Below are positions 49,990-63,238 of a stretch of 64,000 bases of DNA, piece by piece; position 1 is the first letter of the stretch; the number at the start of each line of letters is the position of its first letter. The DNA is from Viscum album. Taxonomy: Eukaryota > Streptophyta > Magnoliopsida > Santalales > Viscaceae. The DNA is taken from assembly GCA_963277665.1 (NCBI GenBank), contig OY728163.1, positions 1,901,360,644 through 1,901,424,643 on the forward strand. Direction: 5' to 3'. Below the pieces are notes generated by a model, which was given only the letters and a program-made list of their open reading frames with translations, was not told where the DNA came from and ran no database searches. A program made the position numbers and the translations under genes.

Positions 49990-50740
49990 CTTTCATTTTT
50001 TTTTCTTAATGTTTTCATTCATCACTTTCATCACAACATTTTGGATTTACTAAATTCATTCCACTATGGTCATCATAATGAGATATCTAACTAATCGAGC
50101 GAAATATATTGTTGAAATAAATTTTTACAATATGAAATGTTTTATCATAACTAGCATTGATATCCATATGGAAAACTTTAAATATATCTTTTAGGGTTTG
50201 AATGATTCACTAAATTTCACAATATGTTTGAGGGTGATTTGGAGTTCTAAAACACCTTTCCATATTTAAATATTTCTAATCACTTCTCTAGAAATGTTAT
50301 GTAAACCACAAGTCCTAATTAGATATAATTGGGACCGGTACTCCTTGTAGCCATAAAATTTCCTTGATATATATATATATATATATATATCCTATAGATG
50401 ATATCAATATTTATATATTGTCTCATATCAATGTAATTTGATTACATCATAAGGTGATTGACTATAACCTAAATTCAATTATTCCCTTTATCTTCATTAG
50501 GGATTCCCATGATAAAATCCATGGGGATTTTTTATATTTCTACATAAGTTTAGTTACTTCTTGTAAAATACCCATAGAATTATCTATCACATCATTAATA
50601 TTTTTAGCATTCTAAGAAATATGATACAAACAAAGAAATATGTATCCTCATTTTATCCCACAGGAAATACTCTTTAAGATCTATATATATCCTCACACTT
50701 CTAGTATTAAACGATTATAATTTAATGTATGTTTGATATA
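49990..50740 (-). pseudogene. Ty3/gypsy integrase, left array unit
   Basis: The minus strand reads in order 'IPMDFIMGIPNEDKGNN' (about 50475-50540; family ITMDFVxGLPRTxKGxD), 'VIVNHL' (about 50440-50460; family VIVDRLTKSAHF), 'HPQTYCEI' then 'IIQTLKDIF' (about 50170-50240; family HPQTDGQSERTIQTLEDML), 'FNNIF' (about 50100; family AYNNSY) and 'NPKCCDESDE' (50018-50050; family SPVCWDExGE). The Asp of MDF is kept. The match is collinear over 700 bases, interrupted by stops, shifts and an AT repeat at 50367-50390. Confidence 0.88.
50367..50390. repeat. AT dinucleotide repeat
   Basis: Twelve AT units inside the decayed integrase core. Confidence 0.85.
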
Positions 50741-50989
50741 TTATATCATTCTCCAATATTTTTATTGATAATGAATATAATTTATATATAAAACTTATCG
50801 ATCCATAATAGTCATTATTAAAATCAAGAAAATTCGATAAATTCTTTTACAACTCTGCACCTTACATGCATGACTTTGAAATTGTTAGATGAATAGATGG
50901 TTACACATTTATATGAGAAAAAATTAAGTTTATCCCCTACTATCTTTATATCATAATCTATCCACTAAAAACCCCATATATATTGGATC
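50741..50989 (-). pseudogene. RNase H-integrase linker, left array unit
   Basis: Position fits the linker and zinc region before the integrase core. No zinc ligands placed. Confidence 0.4.
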
Positions 50990-51340
50990 TCCTTAAATCT
51001 TCATCATAGAGAAACTATAATGGTCCTTCTAACACTAAGAAACATCACCCCTATTTTCCTTCTAAATGAGTTAACTTATTGAGCAGTTAAAATCATCAAT
51101 CAAATCAGAGAATCCTATTTGGAGAATATTCGACTCTTTCTATGCTAATATATACATCATGATTTTTTGATAAGTATATATTTATCATCTTTCACCAAAA
51201 AAATTACTTATTATCTCTATAGAAGAAATTACCACTACTTAATCCAATTAATGATTTAGGTCACTATTCTTATTATATAACAATAGGTTTGAGTAATGAG
51301 GTACTACAATGTCATTATGTATGAAGACAAAAATATTCCT
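50990..51340 (-). pseudogene. Ty3/gypsy RNase H, left array unit
   Basis: The minus strand shows 'VVPHYSNLL' (about 51300; family VIAYASRQL), 'VVIFSIEIISNFFGE' (51200-51245; family VVVFALKIWRHYLYGE), 'IYTYQKIMMYIL' (51150-51190; family IYTDHKSLKYIF) and 'DLIDDFNCSI' (51080-51110; family ELIKDYDxxI). Order and spacing follow the family. The Asp of TDHKS reads Tyr. Broken by stops. Confidence 0.75.
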
Positions 51341-51429
51341 ATCCTGGATTCATCACTATTGATTAAAAAGCACTTATCTATTTTATAGTAATGTATGTAA
51401 AGTTTCTCTATCCAAACATATCTTCATTT

Positions 51430-52150
51430 ATTTAATATTTTCTTCACATTCATATTTCCAAATTTACATAACCCTTTTCCAAATAGACATATTCAACAGA
51501 TTTCATACCAATGATAAATTTCATAAAAATAAACATGAATATCCACAATATGTATGAATATAATATATTTCAGTCATTGTGGTTGTTCTAGGAAATATTT
51601 TAACATCATTCATCCTCTAATGATCCACTAATGTCTTCTCACTTATGATTACATGGACATTTTTTGATACATTCTATATCCAAAATTTAAATTCACTAAA
51701 AAAATAGAGTTCATTTTGTCCATAATCATGGAATTTATTGTAGTCTGTAAAAAATCATTTCCCTCCTCCTCTATCTAAAAATATATATGAATATCATCAA
51801 TAAAGACAGACACAAACTGTTCATAGAAATGAAAAAAATATTTTTTTTATCCATGATGATTTTACTGTACTTTTAATATCTAAATGGAATCAACATAAAT
51901 TCCTAGTGTATATACCCTAAATTAAAGGTTTAATTGGACATTTCATCATTTTAAACCCATAAATTATAATATCCTGATTGAAGGATAAACATTGAGAAGT
52001 GTCTCCATGTTATTCATCTCATCAATATGGGTTATGTTGAACTTGTTATTGATAGTATACTTATTATGATACAGATAAAATATATAAATACACATTACCT
52101 AATCATTAATCATAAAAACCAATTAATTAATCCAATAGTGATACAATTTG
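51430..52150 (-). pseudogene. Ty3/gypsy reverse transcriptase, left array unit, FIDD box kept
   Basis: Blocks on the minus strand: 'HIDEMNNMETLLNVYPSIRI' (about 51995-52055; family RIDDLFDQLxGAxVFSKIDL), 'SGYYNLWV' (about 51965; family SGYHQLRV), 'FNLGYIH' and 'EFMLIPFRY' (51885-51930; family FRTRYGHYEFLVMPFGL), 'FVSVFIDDIHIYF' (51783-51822; family FVVVFIDDILIYS), 'FWIQNVSKNVHVISEKTLVD' (51640-51705; family FWLxxVxFLGHVISxxGIxVD) and 'RTTTMTEIYYIHTYCGYS' (51545-51610; family RPTTVTEIRSFLGLAGYY). Both catalytic Asp codons (51793-51798) are intact, unlike in the other two elements with an RT active site, but stops elsewhere make it dead. Confidence 0.9.
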
Positions 52151-52932
52151 ATTAAATAATATTTCATTACGATTATCATCGATTTTCATCATCAATTATT
52201 ATGACTCAATCAAGGATATTTAATATATATTCTTTAAAATTATCATTACACAAAGTTTAGGTCATATTTAAAACTCAATATCACAATTCTATGGAATATT
52301 ATGAAATATGATAAAAAACATCATTATATTCCTATAAAATTGAAATATATTCAATGTTGAATTTCTCCCCAACCATTTATGATAAATACCCCTCATGAAT
52401 TGGTAATAAGTCCCATAAATAGAATTAGTATCCATTGAAAGTTTTTATTAATACACACACTAATATTAAATCATTAGAGAATTCAGAATACAAACTGTGA
52501 CATCACATCCTATGTAAAATATTTATCATCTACATATGGAAAGTAATGCTAGGCCTAAAATCACATAAAATTATATTGGTGGTATAATCCAAAGATTTCA
52601 TGAAGAAAATTTCCACAAACATCTATTAGAGTGACCTGATAAAAGTGCGATGAAATCAGAATAAAATTTAGGGTTTTTAATAATATTTTAAAATATAATA
52701 ATTGAGTTGATTAAGTGATACATTTATAAAATTCATTATTTATTGAAAACTACAATGAAATGGAAAAAAATGATCCATTTTTAGTTTTAGGAGAAATTAT
52801 AATTGTAACATTCAACAAATTTTAATAATTACCCACTTTTGTTGTCATTATCATATGAGACATCCCTTTATATCTTTTATTATGAGGATACTAGAGGTAA
52901 TTATTATTTTTAAGATTCATATTCATATACTA
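52151..52932 (-). other. Short leader of the left array unit, no room for gag
   Basis: About 780 bases between RT and the middle LTR. A normal element has gag and protease here (over 1.5 kb). Nothing recognised except a possible worn primer site at 52917-52932 ('attcatatactagtt' against the better preserved site at 59700). Confidence 0.5.
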
Positions 52933-55900
52933 GTTGGAAAATGTAGAGACCTAGGCCCCAGTTGCTGGAATAAGATATCAGATATATTATATTTTAATTA
53001 GATACATGGAATTGAATAACGAATGACCAAATTGTTTTGTTGTATTCGTAAACAAGATATATAAATGATTACAATATTATATTTTAATACATAAATTAAA
53101 AGATGTATTTTTTTGAGAATAACATTATTTTATATATAATATCATTACATATCATACATTGTATATGTGATAAATTCGTGAAAAAAACAAATTATGGGAA
53201 AGTAAAAATTCTCAAAAAGGGTTAAGTGTAGTGGAATATATCATTAACGAAAAATAATATTCAATAAAAAGGTAAGTAAATTGGAACATTATCCACATAA
53301 AAATAATATTATCATGATCAAATAAAACATAATAAATATGAAAAGGTAAATAATTGAAAACATCATCAAGTTATTTAGTAAACTGAAATTGAGAATCATC
53401 AAAAAAATATCATAACAAAAATATTATGGATAATAAATATTGAATTATAATTGAAAAAATGATAATTTATTTGATGTTATGTTTCCAAATAACATGATAA
53501 CTTTACCACCAAGATATATCCTTAATAAAATTTAAAAGTACTAGGAACAAACCCAAAAAATTTGGCAAACTATATCTCTACTATTAAGATTTATCCTCTA
53601 GAAAATTAAAACTACTGGTTACAGATCCATAGTTTTTGGCCAACTGATTTTGTCTCATGAGACCAATTGATGTATCGAGGGTGAATATATAATTTTCCCA
53701 AACCATATCCTTAGGTCCAAAGAATTAAAAATTCTCTGGTATAGTAAATTTTATTCATTAATAATGTTCTTTATCATAATATATCTATGTTGATTAAAGG
53801 ATATGGATTTATAAATATTTCCCCAATTTATCAAATAACTGTCAATGTCAATCACCATATATAGAAATTGGATATGGATTAATAAATAATAATATTCAAG
53901 ATAAATATTATAGGTATTTAGTGAAATTTAATGTTTAATGATCACTTGAAATTAAATATTCATGTTGACTTTAATGTCTACAAAAATGAAACAAGGAACT
54001 GAATGTCAACACTATCATTCTTCAAAATAATTTCAAACCATTTAGATGAAGAAAAATGATAGTATCTATCCAAAATTTTACCCAGTAAAGAAATAATAAT
54101 GGATATTTTATTATTGACGAAAAAAATATTAAAAAAATATCATTAAATACATTCTTGAGGAAATATCATTTTATTTGTGAAAATAATCTTGCAAATAATT
54201 TTTTGATAAATTCACTTCTAAAAACATTTTATTTATAATAATATTTTAAAAATTCAAATATAATAAATAAATAAATGACTTAAATTGTAGTGTCTAATGA
54301 TATACATGCCTTTTCATTTAAAAACATTATTTAATTATTGCATGAATTTTTTGGAATGTGACTTTTTCAAAAAATGAAAAGGAGATTATTTTCACATTTT
54401 CACTAACACAAAAATGGAAATTTTTTGACAAAATCAAAAGATTCATTATAAATTTTATTGTGAAATGTAAAAGTGGGTGAAAATACTATAATAATTAATT
54501 TTTAAATGGTTAAACAATTTATTTGTTTAGAAAACATGGTTTTTATAGAAAATAGATATCCATCCAGAGAGAAAAATTAAGTCTGATTTTCATAAAACAT
54601 TGTCTTAATTAATATAACTAAAAAAGAGTGGGAAATTTTTTTTATTAAAATTAAATATCATAAAAATCAGTTTATAAGATAATGAAATTAATTTTTTATA
54701 AAATGCACAAATATTATCGCTCAAATTAAATTCACGAATAATAATTCATTATTAGAATGAAATTGTGAAACAAACTTTTATAATGATAATTACATTTAAG
54801 TGAAAATTATTCAACGAGTTTAATATTTTTTTCAAATCTTGAGCCACATAAAAGATTGTAAATAAAATGTAATTTTAGAAAAATTTACTTATACACATAA
54901 TCATAGAATGACATAGTCAATAAATAAGAAAGTTTATCTCGATGAAAGGAAATTGAGTTAACAAATTGATTTCCTCACACAACCATATTAATGAATATTA
55001 TTTATCCTCATATATAGTGGTTTTAAAATTTTATTTAACATATACCACAATGATATTAGTAGTTATAAAATCACATATTATCCTTCTAAATCATCTTATC
55101 AATCATTGTTGAATAATTTTTAATTATTTTCTTTGTTTCGGGTGTTTATAGATTTATTTTTTTATGCATGTTTTGTTATAAAATTTCTATTTTATGAAAC
55201 TGTTATGTAAAATAATCATAAATAGAATAAAAATCATGAAATATTTATAATATTTGTATATAATTTATAATTTTAAAAAAAATCATGAAATATTCCTATC
55301 AAAACTTATTCATGTTACGGCCATGGTGATGGTTAGTGGTATATACGCATGTACAATGCTTCCATTAGTCAATGATCATTATAGAAAGAAGATAAAAAAT
55401 ATATAATAATTATAGAATGATAATTATATCTTATATAACATGTTATATATATATATCATCATCAATGTGGTTGGTGATGAATATTTATTCTCATCATTTC
55501 ATGATGGTGGTAGTCCACACATATACGAATGACGATAATTTTTTAAGTGAGACTAAATGGTTAGAAAGAAAATGAAATATATTATCTTTGTAGAATTTTA
55601 TATTAGTAATTAATATTAAAAATATTCATTTTATATCACATATAATCATTAACATTATCCTTACCACCTTTCGTGGTATGTATTCGTTAAAGACAAATTG
55701 CATCGCTTTATGAGGCGGCAATCCGTCATACACATAACTGATGTTACCGTATCTCCAACAGAATGAAAGGTAATATATTGTATATAGGAAATAATGACTT
55801 TATATGTATAAGTATTTTAGATATATCATATATATACAATATATACATCATTGTACCCAACTATGAATGATTGTAATGGAAGAATAAATTACATCAGTTC

Positions 55901-57328
55901 ATGAGGTGGTAGTCCCCCATACACACAATCAGGGATTTCATAACTCATTTGATAGAAGAGGAGTTTTATGTATGAAATAAAAAAGTTAAATAAAACTATA
56001 TTATATTTACAAAAAAAAATATTATATTATTGTGTTTTAATAATAATTTAAGGTACTTCTGAATGAAATAAAATAATGATTCTCGTTGAAAAACAATACC
56101 ATTCATTGGGTCTCCTCTATAGGTTTAAACTAAAAGCATAGTAATTTTTATTTTTTCTAATGATATGTCTTATAGTATGAGAGGAGGGAATTTGGGATAT
56201 TATTTCTAGAGAAAATGTAGTTTTATTTTTTTAGGATAGGAGAGGGGGAGGCCTTTTATAAGCGGGGGAGTGGACACATAGTTTATTTTTGAAAGGAATT
56301 GTGTTCTCCCTTGTTTTTCATATGAAAAAGATTCCAAAATGGACCATTCAAGAACCGAAGAGGTTTAATGGTCACAATACATCCCTTAAATAGTTCTATA
56401 CGTGTTTATATCTCATTTTTCCCTTATTGTTTTACATTAATCATTGTTAAACCCATTTTTACCTTAACTATAATAATTTATTTTTACAACATTCACTATT
56501 GTTTTTGCTAAAAATAAGATTATAACTATTAGAAATTATAAATTATGATGATATCAAATATGAAATCTACTTTGAAAATATAATTTATTGAAGTGAAAAT
56601 TTATAATTTAAAATTAGTCCCACAATTGTGATGAGAAAGTAGGTTTTAAAAGTGAAATGGTCAAAATATTACAAATATTATATATATATATATAATATAT
56701 ATATAAATAATTAAAATGATCAAATCTAGGTCAACTGACATAAAATTGAACTGATTTTTCTTTAAAAAATAAATAATATAATTTAAAAATACAAATTATT
56801 TTAAAAAAATGCAGTTTTCAATGAAAATCCACTATTTTTAACTATTCATAAAAAAATAAATATGTTCAGAAATTAAGAAAAACTAAAACTAATTAAATTT
56901 TGATAATACAATTTAAAAAATGGATTTTATTTATTTTATATAATTTTTCTATAATTTATAAAAATTAATTTAATTTTATTCTCAAAAAGCATGACTAAAA
57001 TGTCTTTTACAAAAATATCATTTTTCAGATATCATTTTATTTTATGTTAAATGAATATTATATTATTTTTAATAACAAAATCAACATCTACAAACAATAT
57101 ATTCCAATATTTAAGTTAATAATATTCATACAATCCATTTAAATGGATAAGTGATATAATAATTAATAATTTTAATATTATATTGTTGTTTGTTAATTCT
57201 TGGTCTTGTGTGTAAGAGTTTCTTTCAAAGAAAATCATTATTGTTTGTAATAAAAGAAAACTCAGTGTATCATGTAACATATAGTATCAAATAAAATTTA
57301 ATTATTTTATAATATTTGTGGTTTTACA
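52933..57328 (-). repeat. LTR copy 2 (shared middle LTR, about 4.4 kb)
   Basis: On the sense strand it opens TGTAAAACCACAAATATT at 57328, right after 'acgaggatgaaatttagtta...gtgaa', a decayed form of the GAGGACGAAATTT-polypurine signature before plant chromovirus LTRs. It aligns with copy 3 at an offset of about 6.78-6.80 kb throughout: 53492 against 60273 ('aataacatgat'), 55713 against 62482 (subrepeat) and 56450 against 63237 ('gttaaacccatttttacctt' against 'attaaatctatttttacttt'). With copy 1 it shares the blocks given there. Confidence 0.75.
55318..55960 (-). repeat. LTR subrepeats, copy 2 (four units)
   Basis: A conserved block like GAGGTGGTAGTCCNTCATACAC occurs at about 55337, 55505, 55713 and 55904, with spacings of 168, 208 and 191 bases. 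The block is usually followed by a GAnGAnGnTnnCGTA-like tail. Confidence 0.65.
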
Positions 57329-59284
57329 TTCACCAAGACTTAACTAAATTTCATCCTCGTAATTTAAATTGTATCTCGATTATCATGGGTTTGATATTTG
57401 AAAAAAACAAATTGTTGGAAACCTACATCATAAAAAGATTTAATAAGATATATCCTTAAAAATAGAAGATTATGAGTACAAAGGATGTATGGAATAAAAA
57501 ATTACTAGGTATCTTTAGTGGGAAACATATGTTTAAAATGAAAATATAGACATGGAAGAAAATGGAAAATAATTATAGAGAAAAATATATGTTATTGATC
57601 ACCAGAAGGTGAATGATCAATGAAACATTAAAGGAATGAAACCATAAATATCTAAATATTTATAAGACCATGTGATTCATTTTATTATGATTTAATAGGA
57701 TAATTTTTTTGTTTCAATATCATATTTCTAAATTTCAATAATTCATTTATTTTCTATGAATATATTGAAATATATATACTTGATGTTTATATATTTCCTA
57801 AGCATAATGTAATCATTTTATTATGCGTAAATTAGTTTATAATTCATCACTTACTCCTATAAATGAATATCCATAAATGAATATTTATGTTTGAAGAAAT
57901 AAAATACACTATCCCTAGATTTTAAGATCCCTAAAATTTTTACAGAACTTTCTATCTATCCCTAACTATTTTCCGAATCTAGTAAGGTTAGCAAAAGTTA
58001 TCCAAAATAATATATTAATCTCTAAAATATCATCCAACATTGTAATTAAACCATTCCATAAATTATTTTTCCCTATTACCATTAAAACATGTTGTCCTCC
58101 AAAAAAATATAATAAATATCACTGAAGTTCCCTAATTCACTTATCATTAATCCCTCAAAAATATCATGTAGTTCTAAAGAATCTGATACTAAGAATGTGA
58201 GTACCATCATGTAAAAGCTTGAAAAATACTAATAACATAAATTTCCATAAATTCTTATTAAAAACATGAATCCTGCATTATTTCATAGGGAAAAAATAAT
58301 ATTATTGGATATATTCCTTAAATCCAACAATATTATCAAATTTAACAATAATAGTATAAACCAATTTGTTATCAAATGATAAATCTATTCCAAGGTAGTC
58401 AGAACTATCTAGTTTACATTATCCTTATCAGTCATATCTTTTTCTCAAGACAATTATTTCAACATCAGAAACATATTAACGATTATATTTCCCTAAAATA
58501 TGTGTTTTTAGTATGTTTAACGCTCCACAAAATCACCTTTTGTTTGTACCATTCTATACACACTTTCAAATCCTCATAGAAAGAGTAATACATTATAATA
58601 ATTATACATTTCAAAAAAATTATAACTTGAACATCATGGATATTATAAAAAATGAAATAGTTTTGAATCCAGCAAAATGATAACTAGTCATTCATCTATG
58701 TCTTTAGAAATAGCCTAATAATGACCACAATCTATTTTCTTTTTTAAGGTATATTTTATTAACGTCTAAGAAATTGATTTTTTGTATTGTACAATATCAT
58801 TATAGTTGAATCAATGAAAATATAAAACTCTTTTTCCCCTAAAATTTTCAGCATGGTGTCCATTTTATCCATACATAGAGAAAACTCATTTTCCTCTTAA
58901 TCATGTAGCACATTTTTTCAATAAAATTTTATTTCATTAGGAAAAATCAATCTTTCTCTTCTTCCCTTTATCCTTATTTTTTTATATCAATCCACTTCTT
59001 CTATTTCTTCCCATTGAAGACATAATAATTCATGAATTATTTATTATCTTATTAAAACAATATAATATATCCCGCTATGATTATAATATTTGGTATACTA
59101 ATTCCATTCAAAACAGTAGTTTAATCCCTTTTGAAAAATAATCATTCTTACTCAATAGATTACATGCATTAATATTGTTCCCATCTATTATAATAGGTAC
59201 CATTTCTAAATTAAGGCTTTCACTAGATTAGATCCTTTTATTTTGAAAGAAAATTTATATTCTAAAAAATAATTAAATACATAA

Positions 59285-59535
59285 CATAAATTGAAAATTT
59301 TATTAATATCTATTATCATAATAATAAAAATTATTTTTTGGGATATCTCTATTTTCATGTTCTTCAGAATGGATTATAATAAGAATGTGAATTATCTTAC
59401 TAATATCACCTCGTTGTGTCTAAATTTTCTTGAATTGAGGCCTATTATATTGATCCTAGTGATGATTAAGTCAATACCAATTCACCCATTTTTTATTATT
59501 TCACCTATGTACATAAGTGAAATAACCACATCCAC
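59285..59535 (-). pseudogene. RT N-terminal fragment, right array unit
   Basis: The minus strand reads 'GDISKIIHILIIIHSEEHEN' running into 'RDIPKNNFYYYDNRY' (about 59330-59420), aligning without gaps to the family block xxVFSKIDLRSGYHQxxIxEEDIPKTAFRTRYGH, then 'NFQFML' (family YEFLVM). Just upstream 'VNWY', a stop and 'LNHH' fit 'KNRYPLPRI'. The catalytic FIDD part was not found. The 91-codon plus frame 59291-59566 is its antisense shadow. Confidence 0.7.
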
Positions 59536-59699
59536 CTATTTAATCATGACAGGGTTGTATTGTTAGGACAAATAATACAATATCTACCTTAAAAAAAGAA
59601 TAGAATGTTTCTTTATCAATATATAAAAGTCTATCATTGGGTTATTATTCCTAATATATGTTATCCAAAAATCTAGTTCCCTTGGATTCTAATATAATT

Positions 59700-59711
59700 T
59701 CCATGATACCA
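59700..59711 (-). promoter_or_regulatory. Primer-binding site of the right array unit
   Basis: The plus strand TCCATGATACCA keeps the TGATACCA end of GCTCTGATACCA (complement of the tRNA-Met site) and is followed by 'attatag' as in related plant elements ('actgta'). It fixes the left edge of LTR copy 3 at about 59713 and lies only about 170 bases from RT sequence. Confidence 0.6.
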
Positions 59712-62084
59712 ATTATAGCATCCTCATCCAGAGTAGCTAAGATCTAATGTCTAGTTTATTACATTAGAATAGGATATAAGAAATCCGATATTAAAGGACT
59801 AGGTAGATTATTATTCATGGCAATCAAGATAAATAAAATATTTCCCTGTTACATTTCAATATAATAAAACAATAGAATTTTCATCTAGAATATCATTATT
59901 CACTCTAGAATATTCATTCATATCAAAAAACGTAATAGTTATGGATTCGTAGGAAAAGTAAAAAATAAGGGTTATCTCAAATGATCAGTATGGTTTAAGT
60001 TAGTAGACTCTTTCATGAATCAACAAATACAATCAACATGGACAGGTAAATAATAGAGAAAAATTTTCATTTGAATAACATTATAATGATGATATGTTAA
60101 AGAATAATCAATATGGAATGGGGAATTATTGAAAACACCTTTTATTTAATAAATAAATTCAGAATTAAATGCACCCATAGAAAATATCATAGTGAAAAAA
60201 TCATAGATAATAACCTTTGAATACTAAATAAAAAAATTATTCATTATTGGAAGTCATATTTTCCAATAACATGATAAAATTTTCATCAATATATATCATC
60301 AGGAAAATTTAAAACAACTAGCTAAAACCCCATTGGGTAAGGTCAACTATACCTCTACCATCAATAACTGTAATCAAGACAGTTTAAAACATATTGCTAC
60401 AAACACAGAGTGATTGGAAAACTATTTTTCTATAATGAGACCTACCAACAACTACTAGGGATACATATAAATGTTTCAATCAATATCAACAATACAAAAT
60501 AATTTTATATATATTCAGAAACATATTTATTTCATAAACAATTTTCTTTATCAAAAAATATCTATATGGACTAAAAGATATGTTATTATCAATATTTCCC
60601 CTGTTAATCAAATATCTATCGAGGTAAAAAAATTTGTATATAAATGATATATAGGTTAATAAATAAGAATATCGATGATAAATAATATTCATATTTAGGG
60701 TAATTTTAATTTCTTATTCTCATAAGAAATTGAATATTTAAAGGGGAAATTATTAATATAAAAAATTAAATAAGGAAGTGAATTTCAAAAATATATTTAT
60801 TAAAAATAATTATAATGCATCTAGAGGATTTATGTGTATTTTATCAATACTTCTTGTACCATTTTAATAATAATAATATGTTGGTGGAATTAATGAATAA
60901 AAATACAAAGAAAAAACCTATAAATATATTATTTAGAAAAATATACTTTTCATTTAAAAATTCATTTTCATTGAAAATCACTTTAAAAAAATTAAATAAC
61001 ACATAATATTTCAAAGGATGAATCAACGATATTATGGTAATTTTGGTTTCCAATTCCTTACATTCCATAGAGTCTAACAATAACATTATTTTTCGTGCTA
61101 AAAATGATAGGAAAGTGAATTTTTCAAAAACAATTATAGGATGCTTCCTTTCGCATTTTTTGGTAAAAAAGAAAATGTGGATTAGTTTTTAAAATCAGAT
61201 AAGATTCATCTGAAAACATTTTTTAAAGCGTATAAATTTTTTAAAAAATATTTTAATAAATCAATTTGAAAAATTTAATAATATTTTTGAAAAATAATTC
61301 AAAAAACATGGTTTTGGAAGAAAATAGATTTTTGACAAAATAGAGAAATGAAGTCTAATTTTATTAGAACATTTTCTCAATTATATAAATAACCATAGTT
61401 TAGAAAATGATACAATTATATATAAATGTCATGAATAACTGTGGGATAAAAAAACTAAATGAATTTATTATGAAATGGTTAAATATCTCCCTTCAACTAA
61501 AGTTCTATAACAAACAATTTTAATTAAAATGAAGGTATGAAATAAACCTTTACAATGATCAGATGGTTGAATTGAAAATTAATAAATAAATGGATTTTTG
61601 TTGTTCAAATATAAATCAAATTAATAAAATTTTAAATGAAAAATAATTTCATTAAAAGTAAAAATAATCATGGCAATAGAATGAAATAATTAATGTAGAA
61701 GATGTTTGACCCAATGAAGGGAACATGAGTTTCGAAATCCATTACCTTAGGCTTCCTTTTAATTAAATGTTATTAAAATTGATGTAAATTGGTTTTGATT
61801 ATTTTATTAACATATTTCATAACTTATTTATATTTATAATTTCATATATTATCCTTTTATAACATTTTATCACCTATTTGTTAATAATTGTTCATTTTTT
61901 TCTTGGTCTCGATTGTTAATTTCATTTTTTATGAATGTTGTGTCATTAATAATATTATTCATGAATATATTTCATAGTTTTATATTACCCAAATTAATAA
62001 TATTAGAATAATTATCATATTTTTTTATCAATTATACTTTTAAAACCAATAATTACAATGGTTACAAATAAATGAACTCTGTTA

Positions 62085-62720
62085 CAATCTTGGAGACAAT
62101 AGGTCGTACACATGCTTGTGTAATGTTTCAAATATTCAATAGTCATTATGGAAAGACTCTAATTACGGAATAATCATTAAATATTGATCATAATACCATA
62201 TATACCATATTATATACATATATATTCCATCCATGTGGTGTGGTGATGAAAAGAGAATCTAATCGCTACATGAATGTTATAGTCCATTGGCACACAAATG
62301 ATGTCATCATCATTAAGTGAGTGAAAATATAAGAAATAAAATGATATATATTATATTTATAGAATGATAAATATGAAATTAATATAAAAATTATTTAAAT
62401 TATATCTCATAAAATCATTAACATTATCATTATCACTATCTTTGTAAAGCGTTAGTGAAAGATGAATCACATCACATCGCGAGGTGGTAGTCCATCATAC
62501 ACATGAGCGACGTTGTCGTATATCATAAAAAATTTACGTAAGAAAGGTATATAGGATATAGTGAAAAATGTGGTATAAATATTCAATGAATATAATATAT
62601 TTAAATTATATCCATCATTATACCCAATACTGAATGGTGGCAATGGTAGAACGAATTACATTGGTAGGCGGGTATGTAGTCCTTCACACACGGAAATGAT
62701 GATTTTGTAACCCATTTGAT
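62085..62720 (-). repeat. LTR subrepeats, copy 3 (four units)
   Basis: Blocks at about 62103, 62274, 62482 and 62664 ('gaggtggtagtccatcatac' at 62482 is the clearest). Spacings of about 171, 208 and 182 bases closely follow those of copy 2, so the array predates the duplication of the LTR. Confidence 0.65.
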
Positions 62721-63227
62721 GTAAATGTAAAAATATATAGCTCATGAAATTATTATAAAAATTTCACAATATATTTTATATCATTATTTTAATATACCAT
62801 CATGGTTTAATAATAATTTATTTAATTGGAGAAAGGAATAAAATAAAGGCACACATTGAAGAACATTACCCCTTCTTAGAGTATCCTCTTTAAGATTTCA
62901 TTAATGACTTTATATGATAGATATATACCAATTATATGGATTCTTTGATGAGGGTTTGGATGTTGGTAATTTATGATGTTAGGTAATTTCTAAACCAATT
63001 TGGTTTGAGTGTGTGTATTATAGAGGATGTGGGTTGGCTTTTCATATTTTGGGGAGAAAAAGCACTTGGTATTTTTGAATATAATTTTATCAGCAACATT
63101 TTTTATATGTCACAATAGTAGAAAATAAGATATTACAGATTTTAATAGGAGGATTGGTTTAGATAAATATAAAAATTAGTATTTTTCCATTTTATAGGTA
63201 ATTTTTTCTTATATTTTTTTATTTTAA

Positions 63228-63238
63228 CCCCCCCCCCC
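63228..63238 (+). repeat. Poly-C run (11 C)
   Basis: In LTR copy 3. Copy 2 has only 'aaaccc' at the matching place (about 56448). Confidence 0.9.

Larger units (their letters stand above)
57329..59712 (-). pseudogene. Internal region of the right array unit, mostly unrecognisable pol
   Basis: Only about 2.4 kb, against more than 5 kb in an intact element. At its 3' end (57329-57375) is the decayed GAGGATGAAATTT signature. At its 5' end is an RT fragment (listed separately). Between 57.4 and 59.2 kb I recognise no RNase H or integrase blocks. The stretch 57.4-57.7 kb is A/G-rich on the plus strand, unlike its neighbours, and may be a small insertion. The 67-codon plus frame 58376-58579 is unrecognised. 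Confidence 0.5.

Noticed and set aside
49923..50390. AT-repeat tracts as possible promoters or matrix-attachment sites
   Set aside because: They interrupt decayed integrase sequence, so they are later microsatellite growth rather than regulatory sites.
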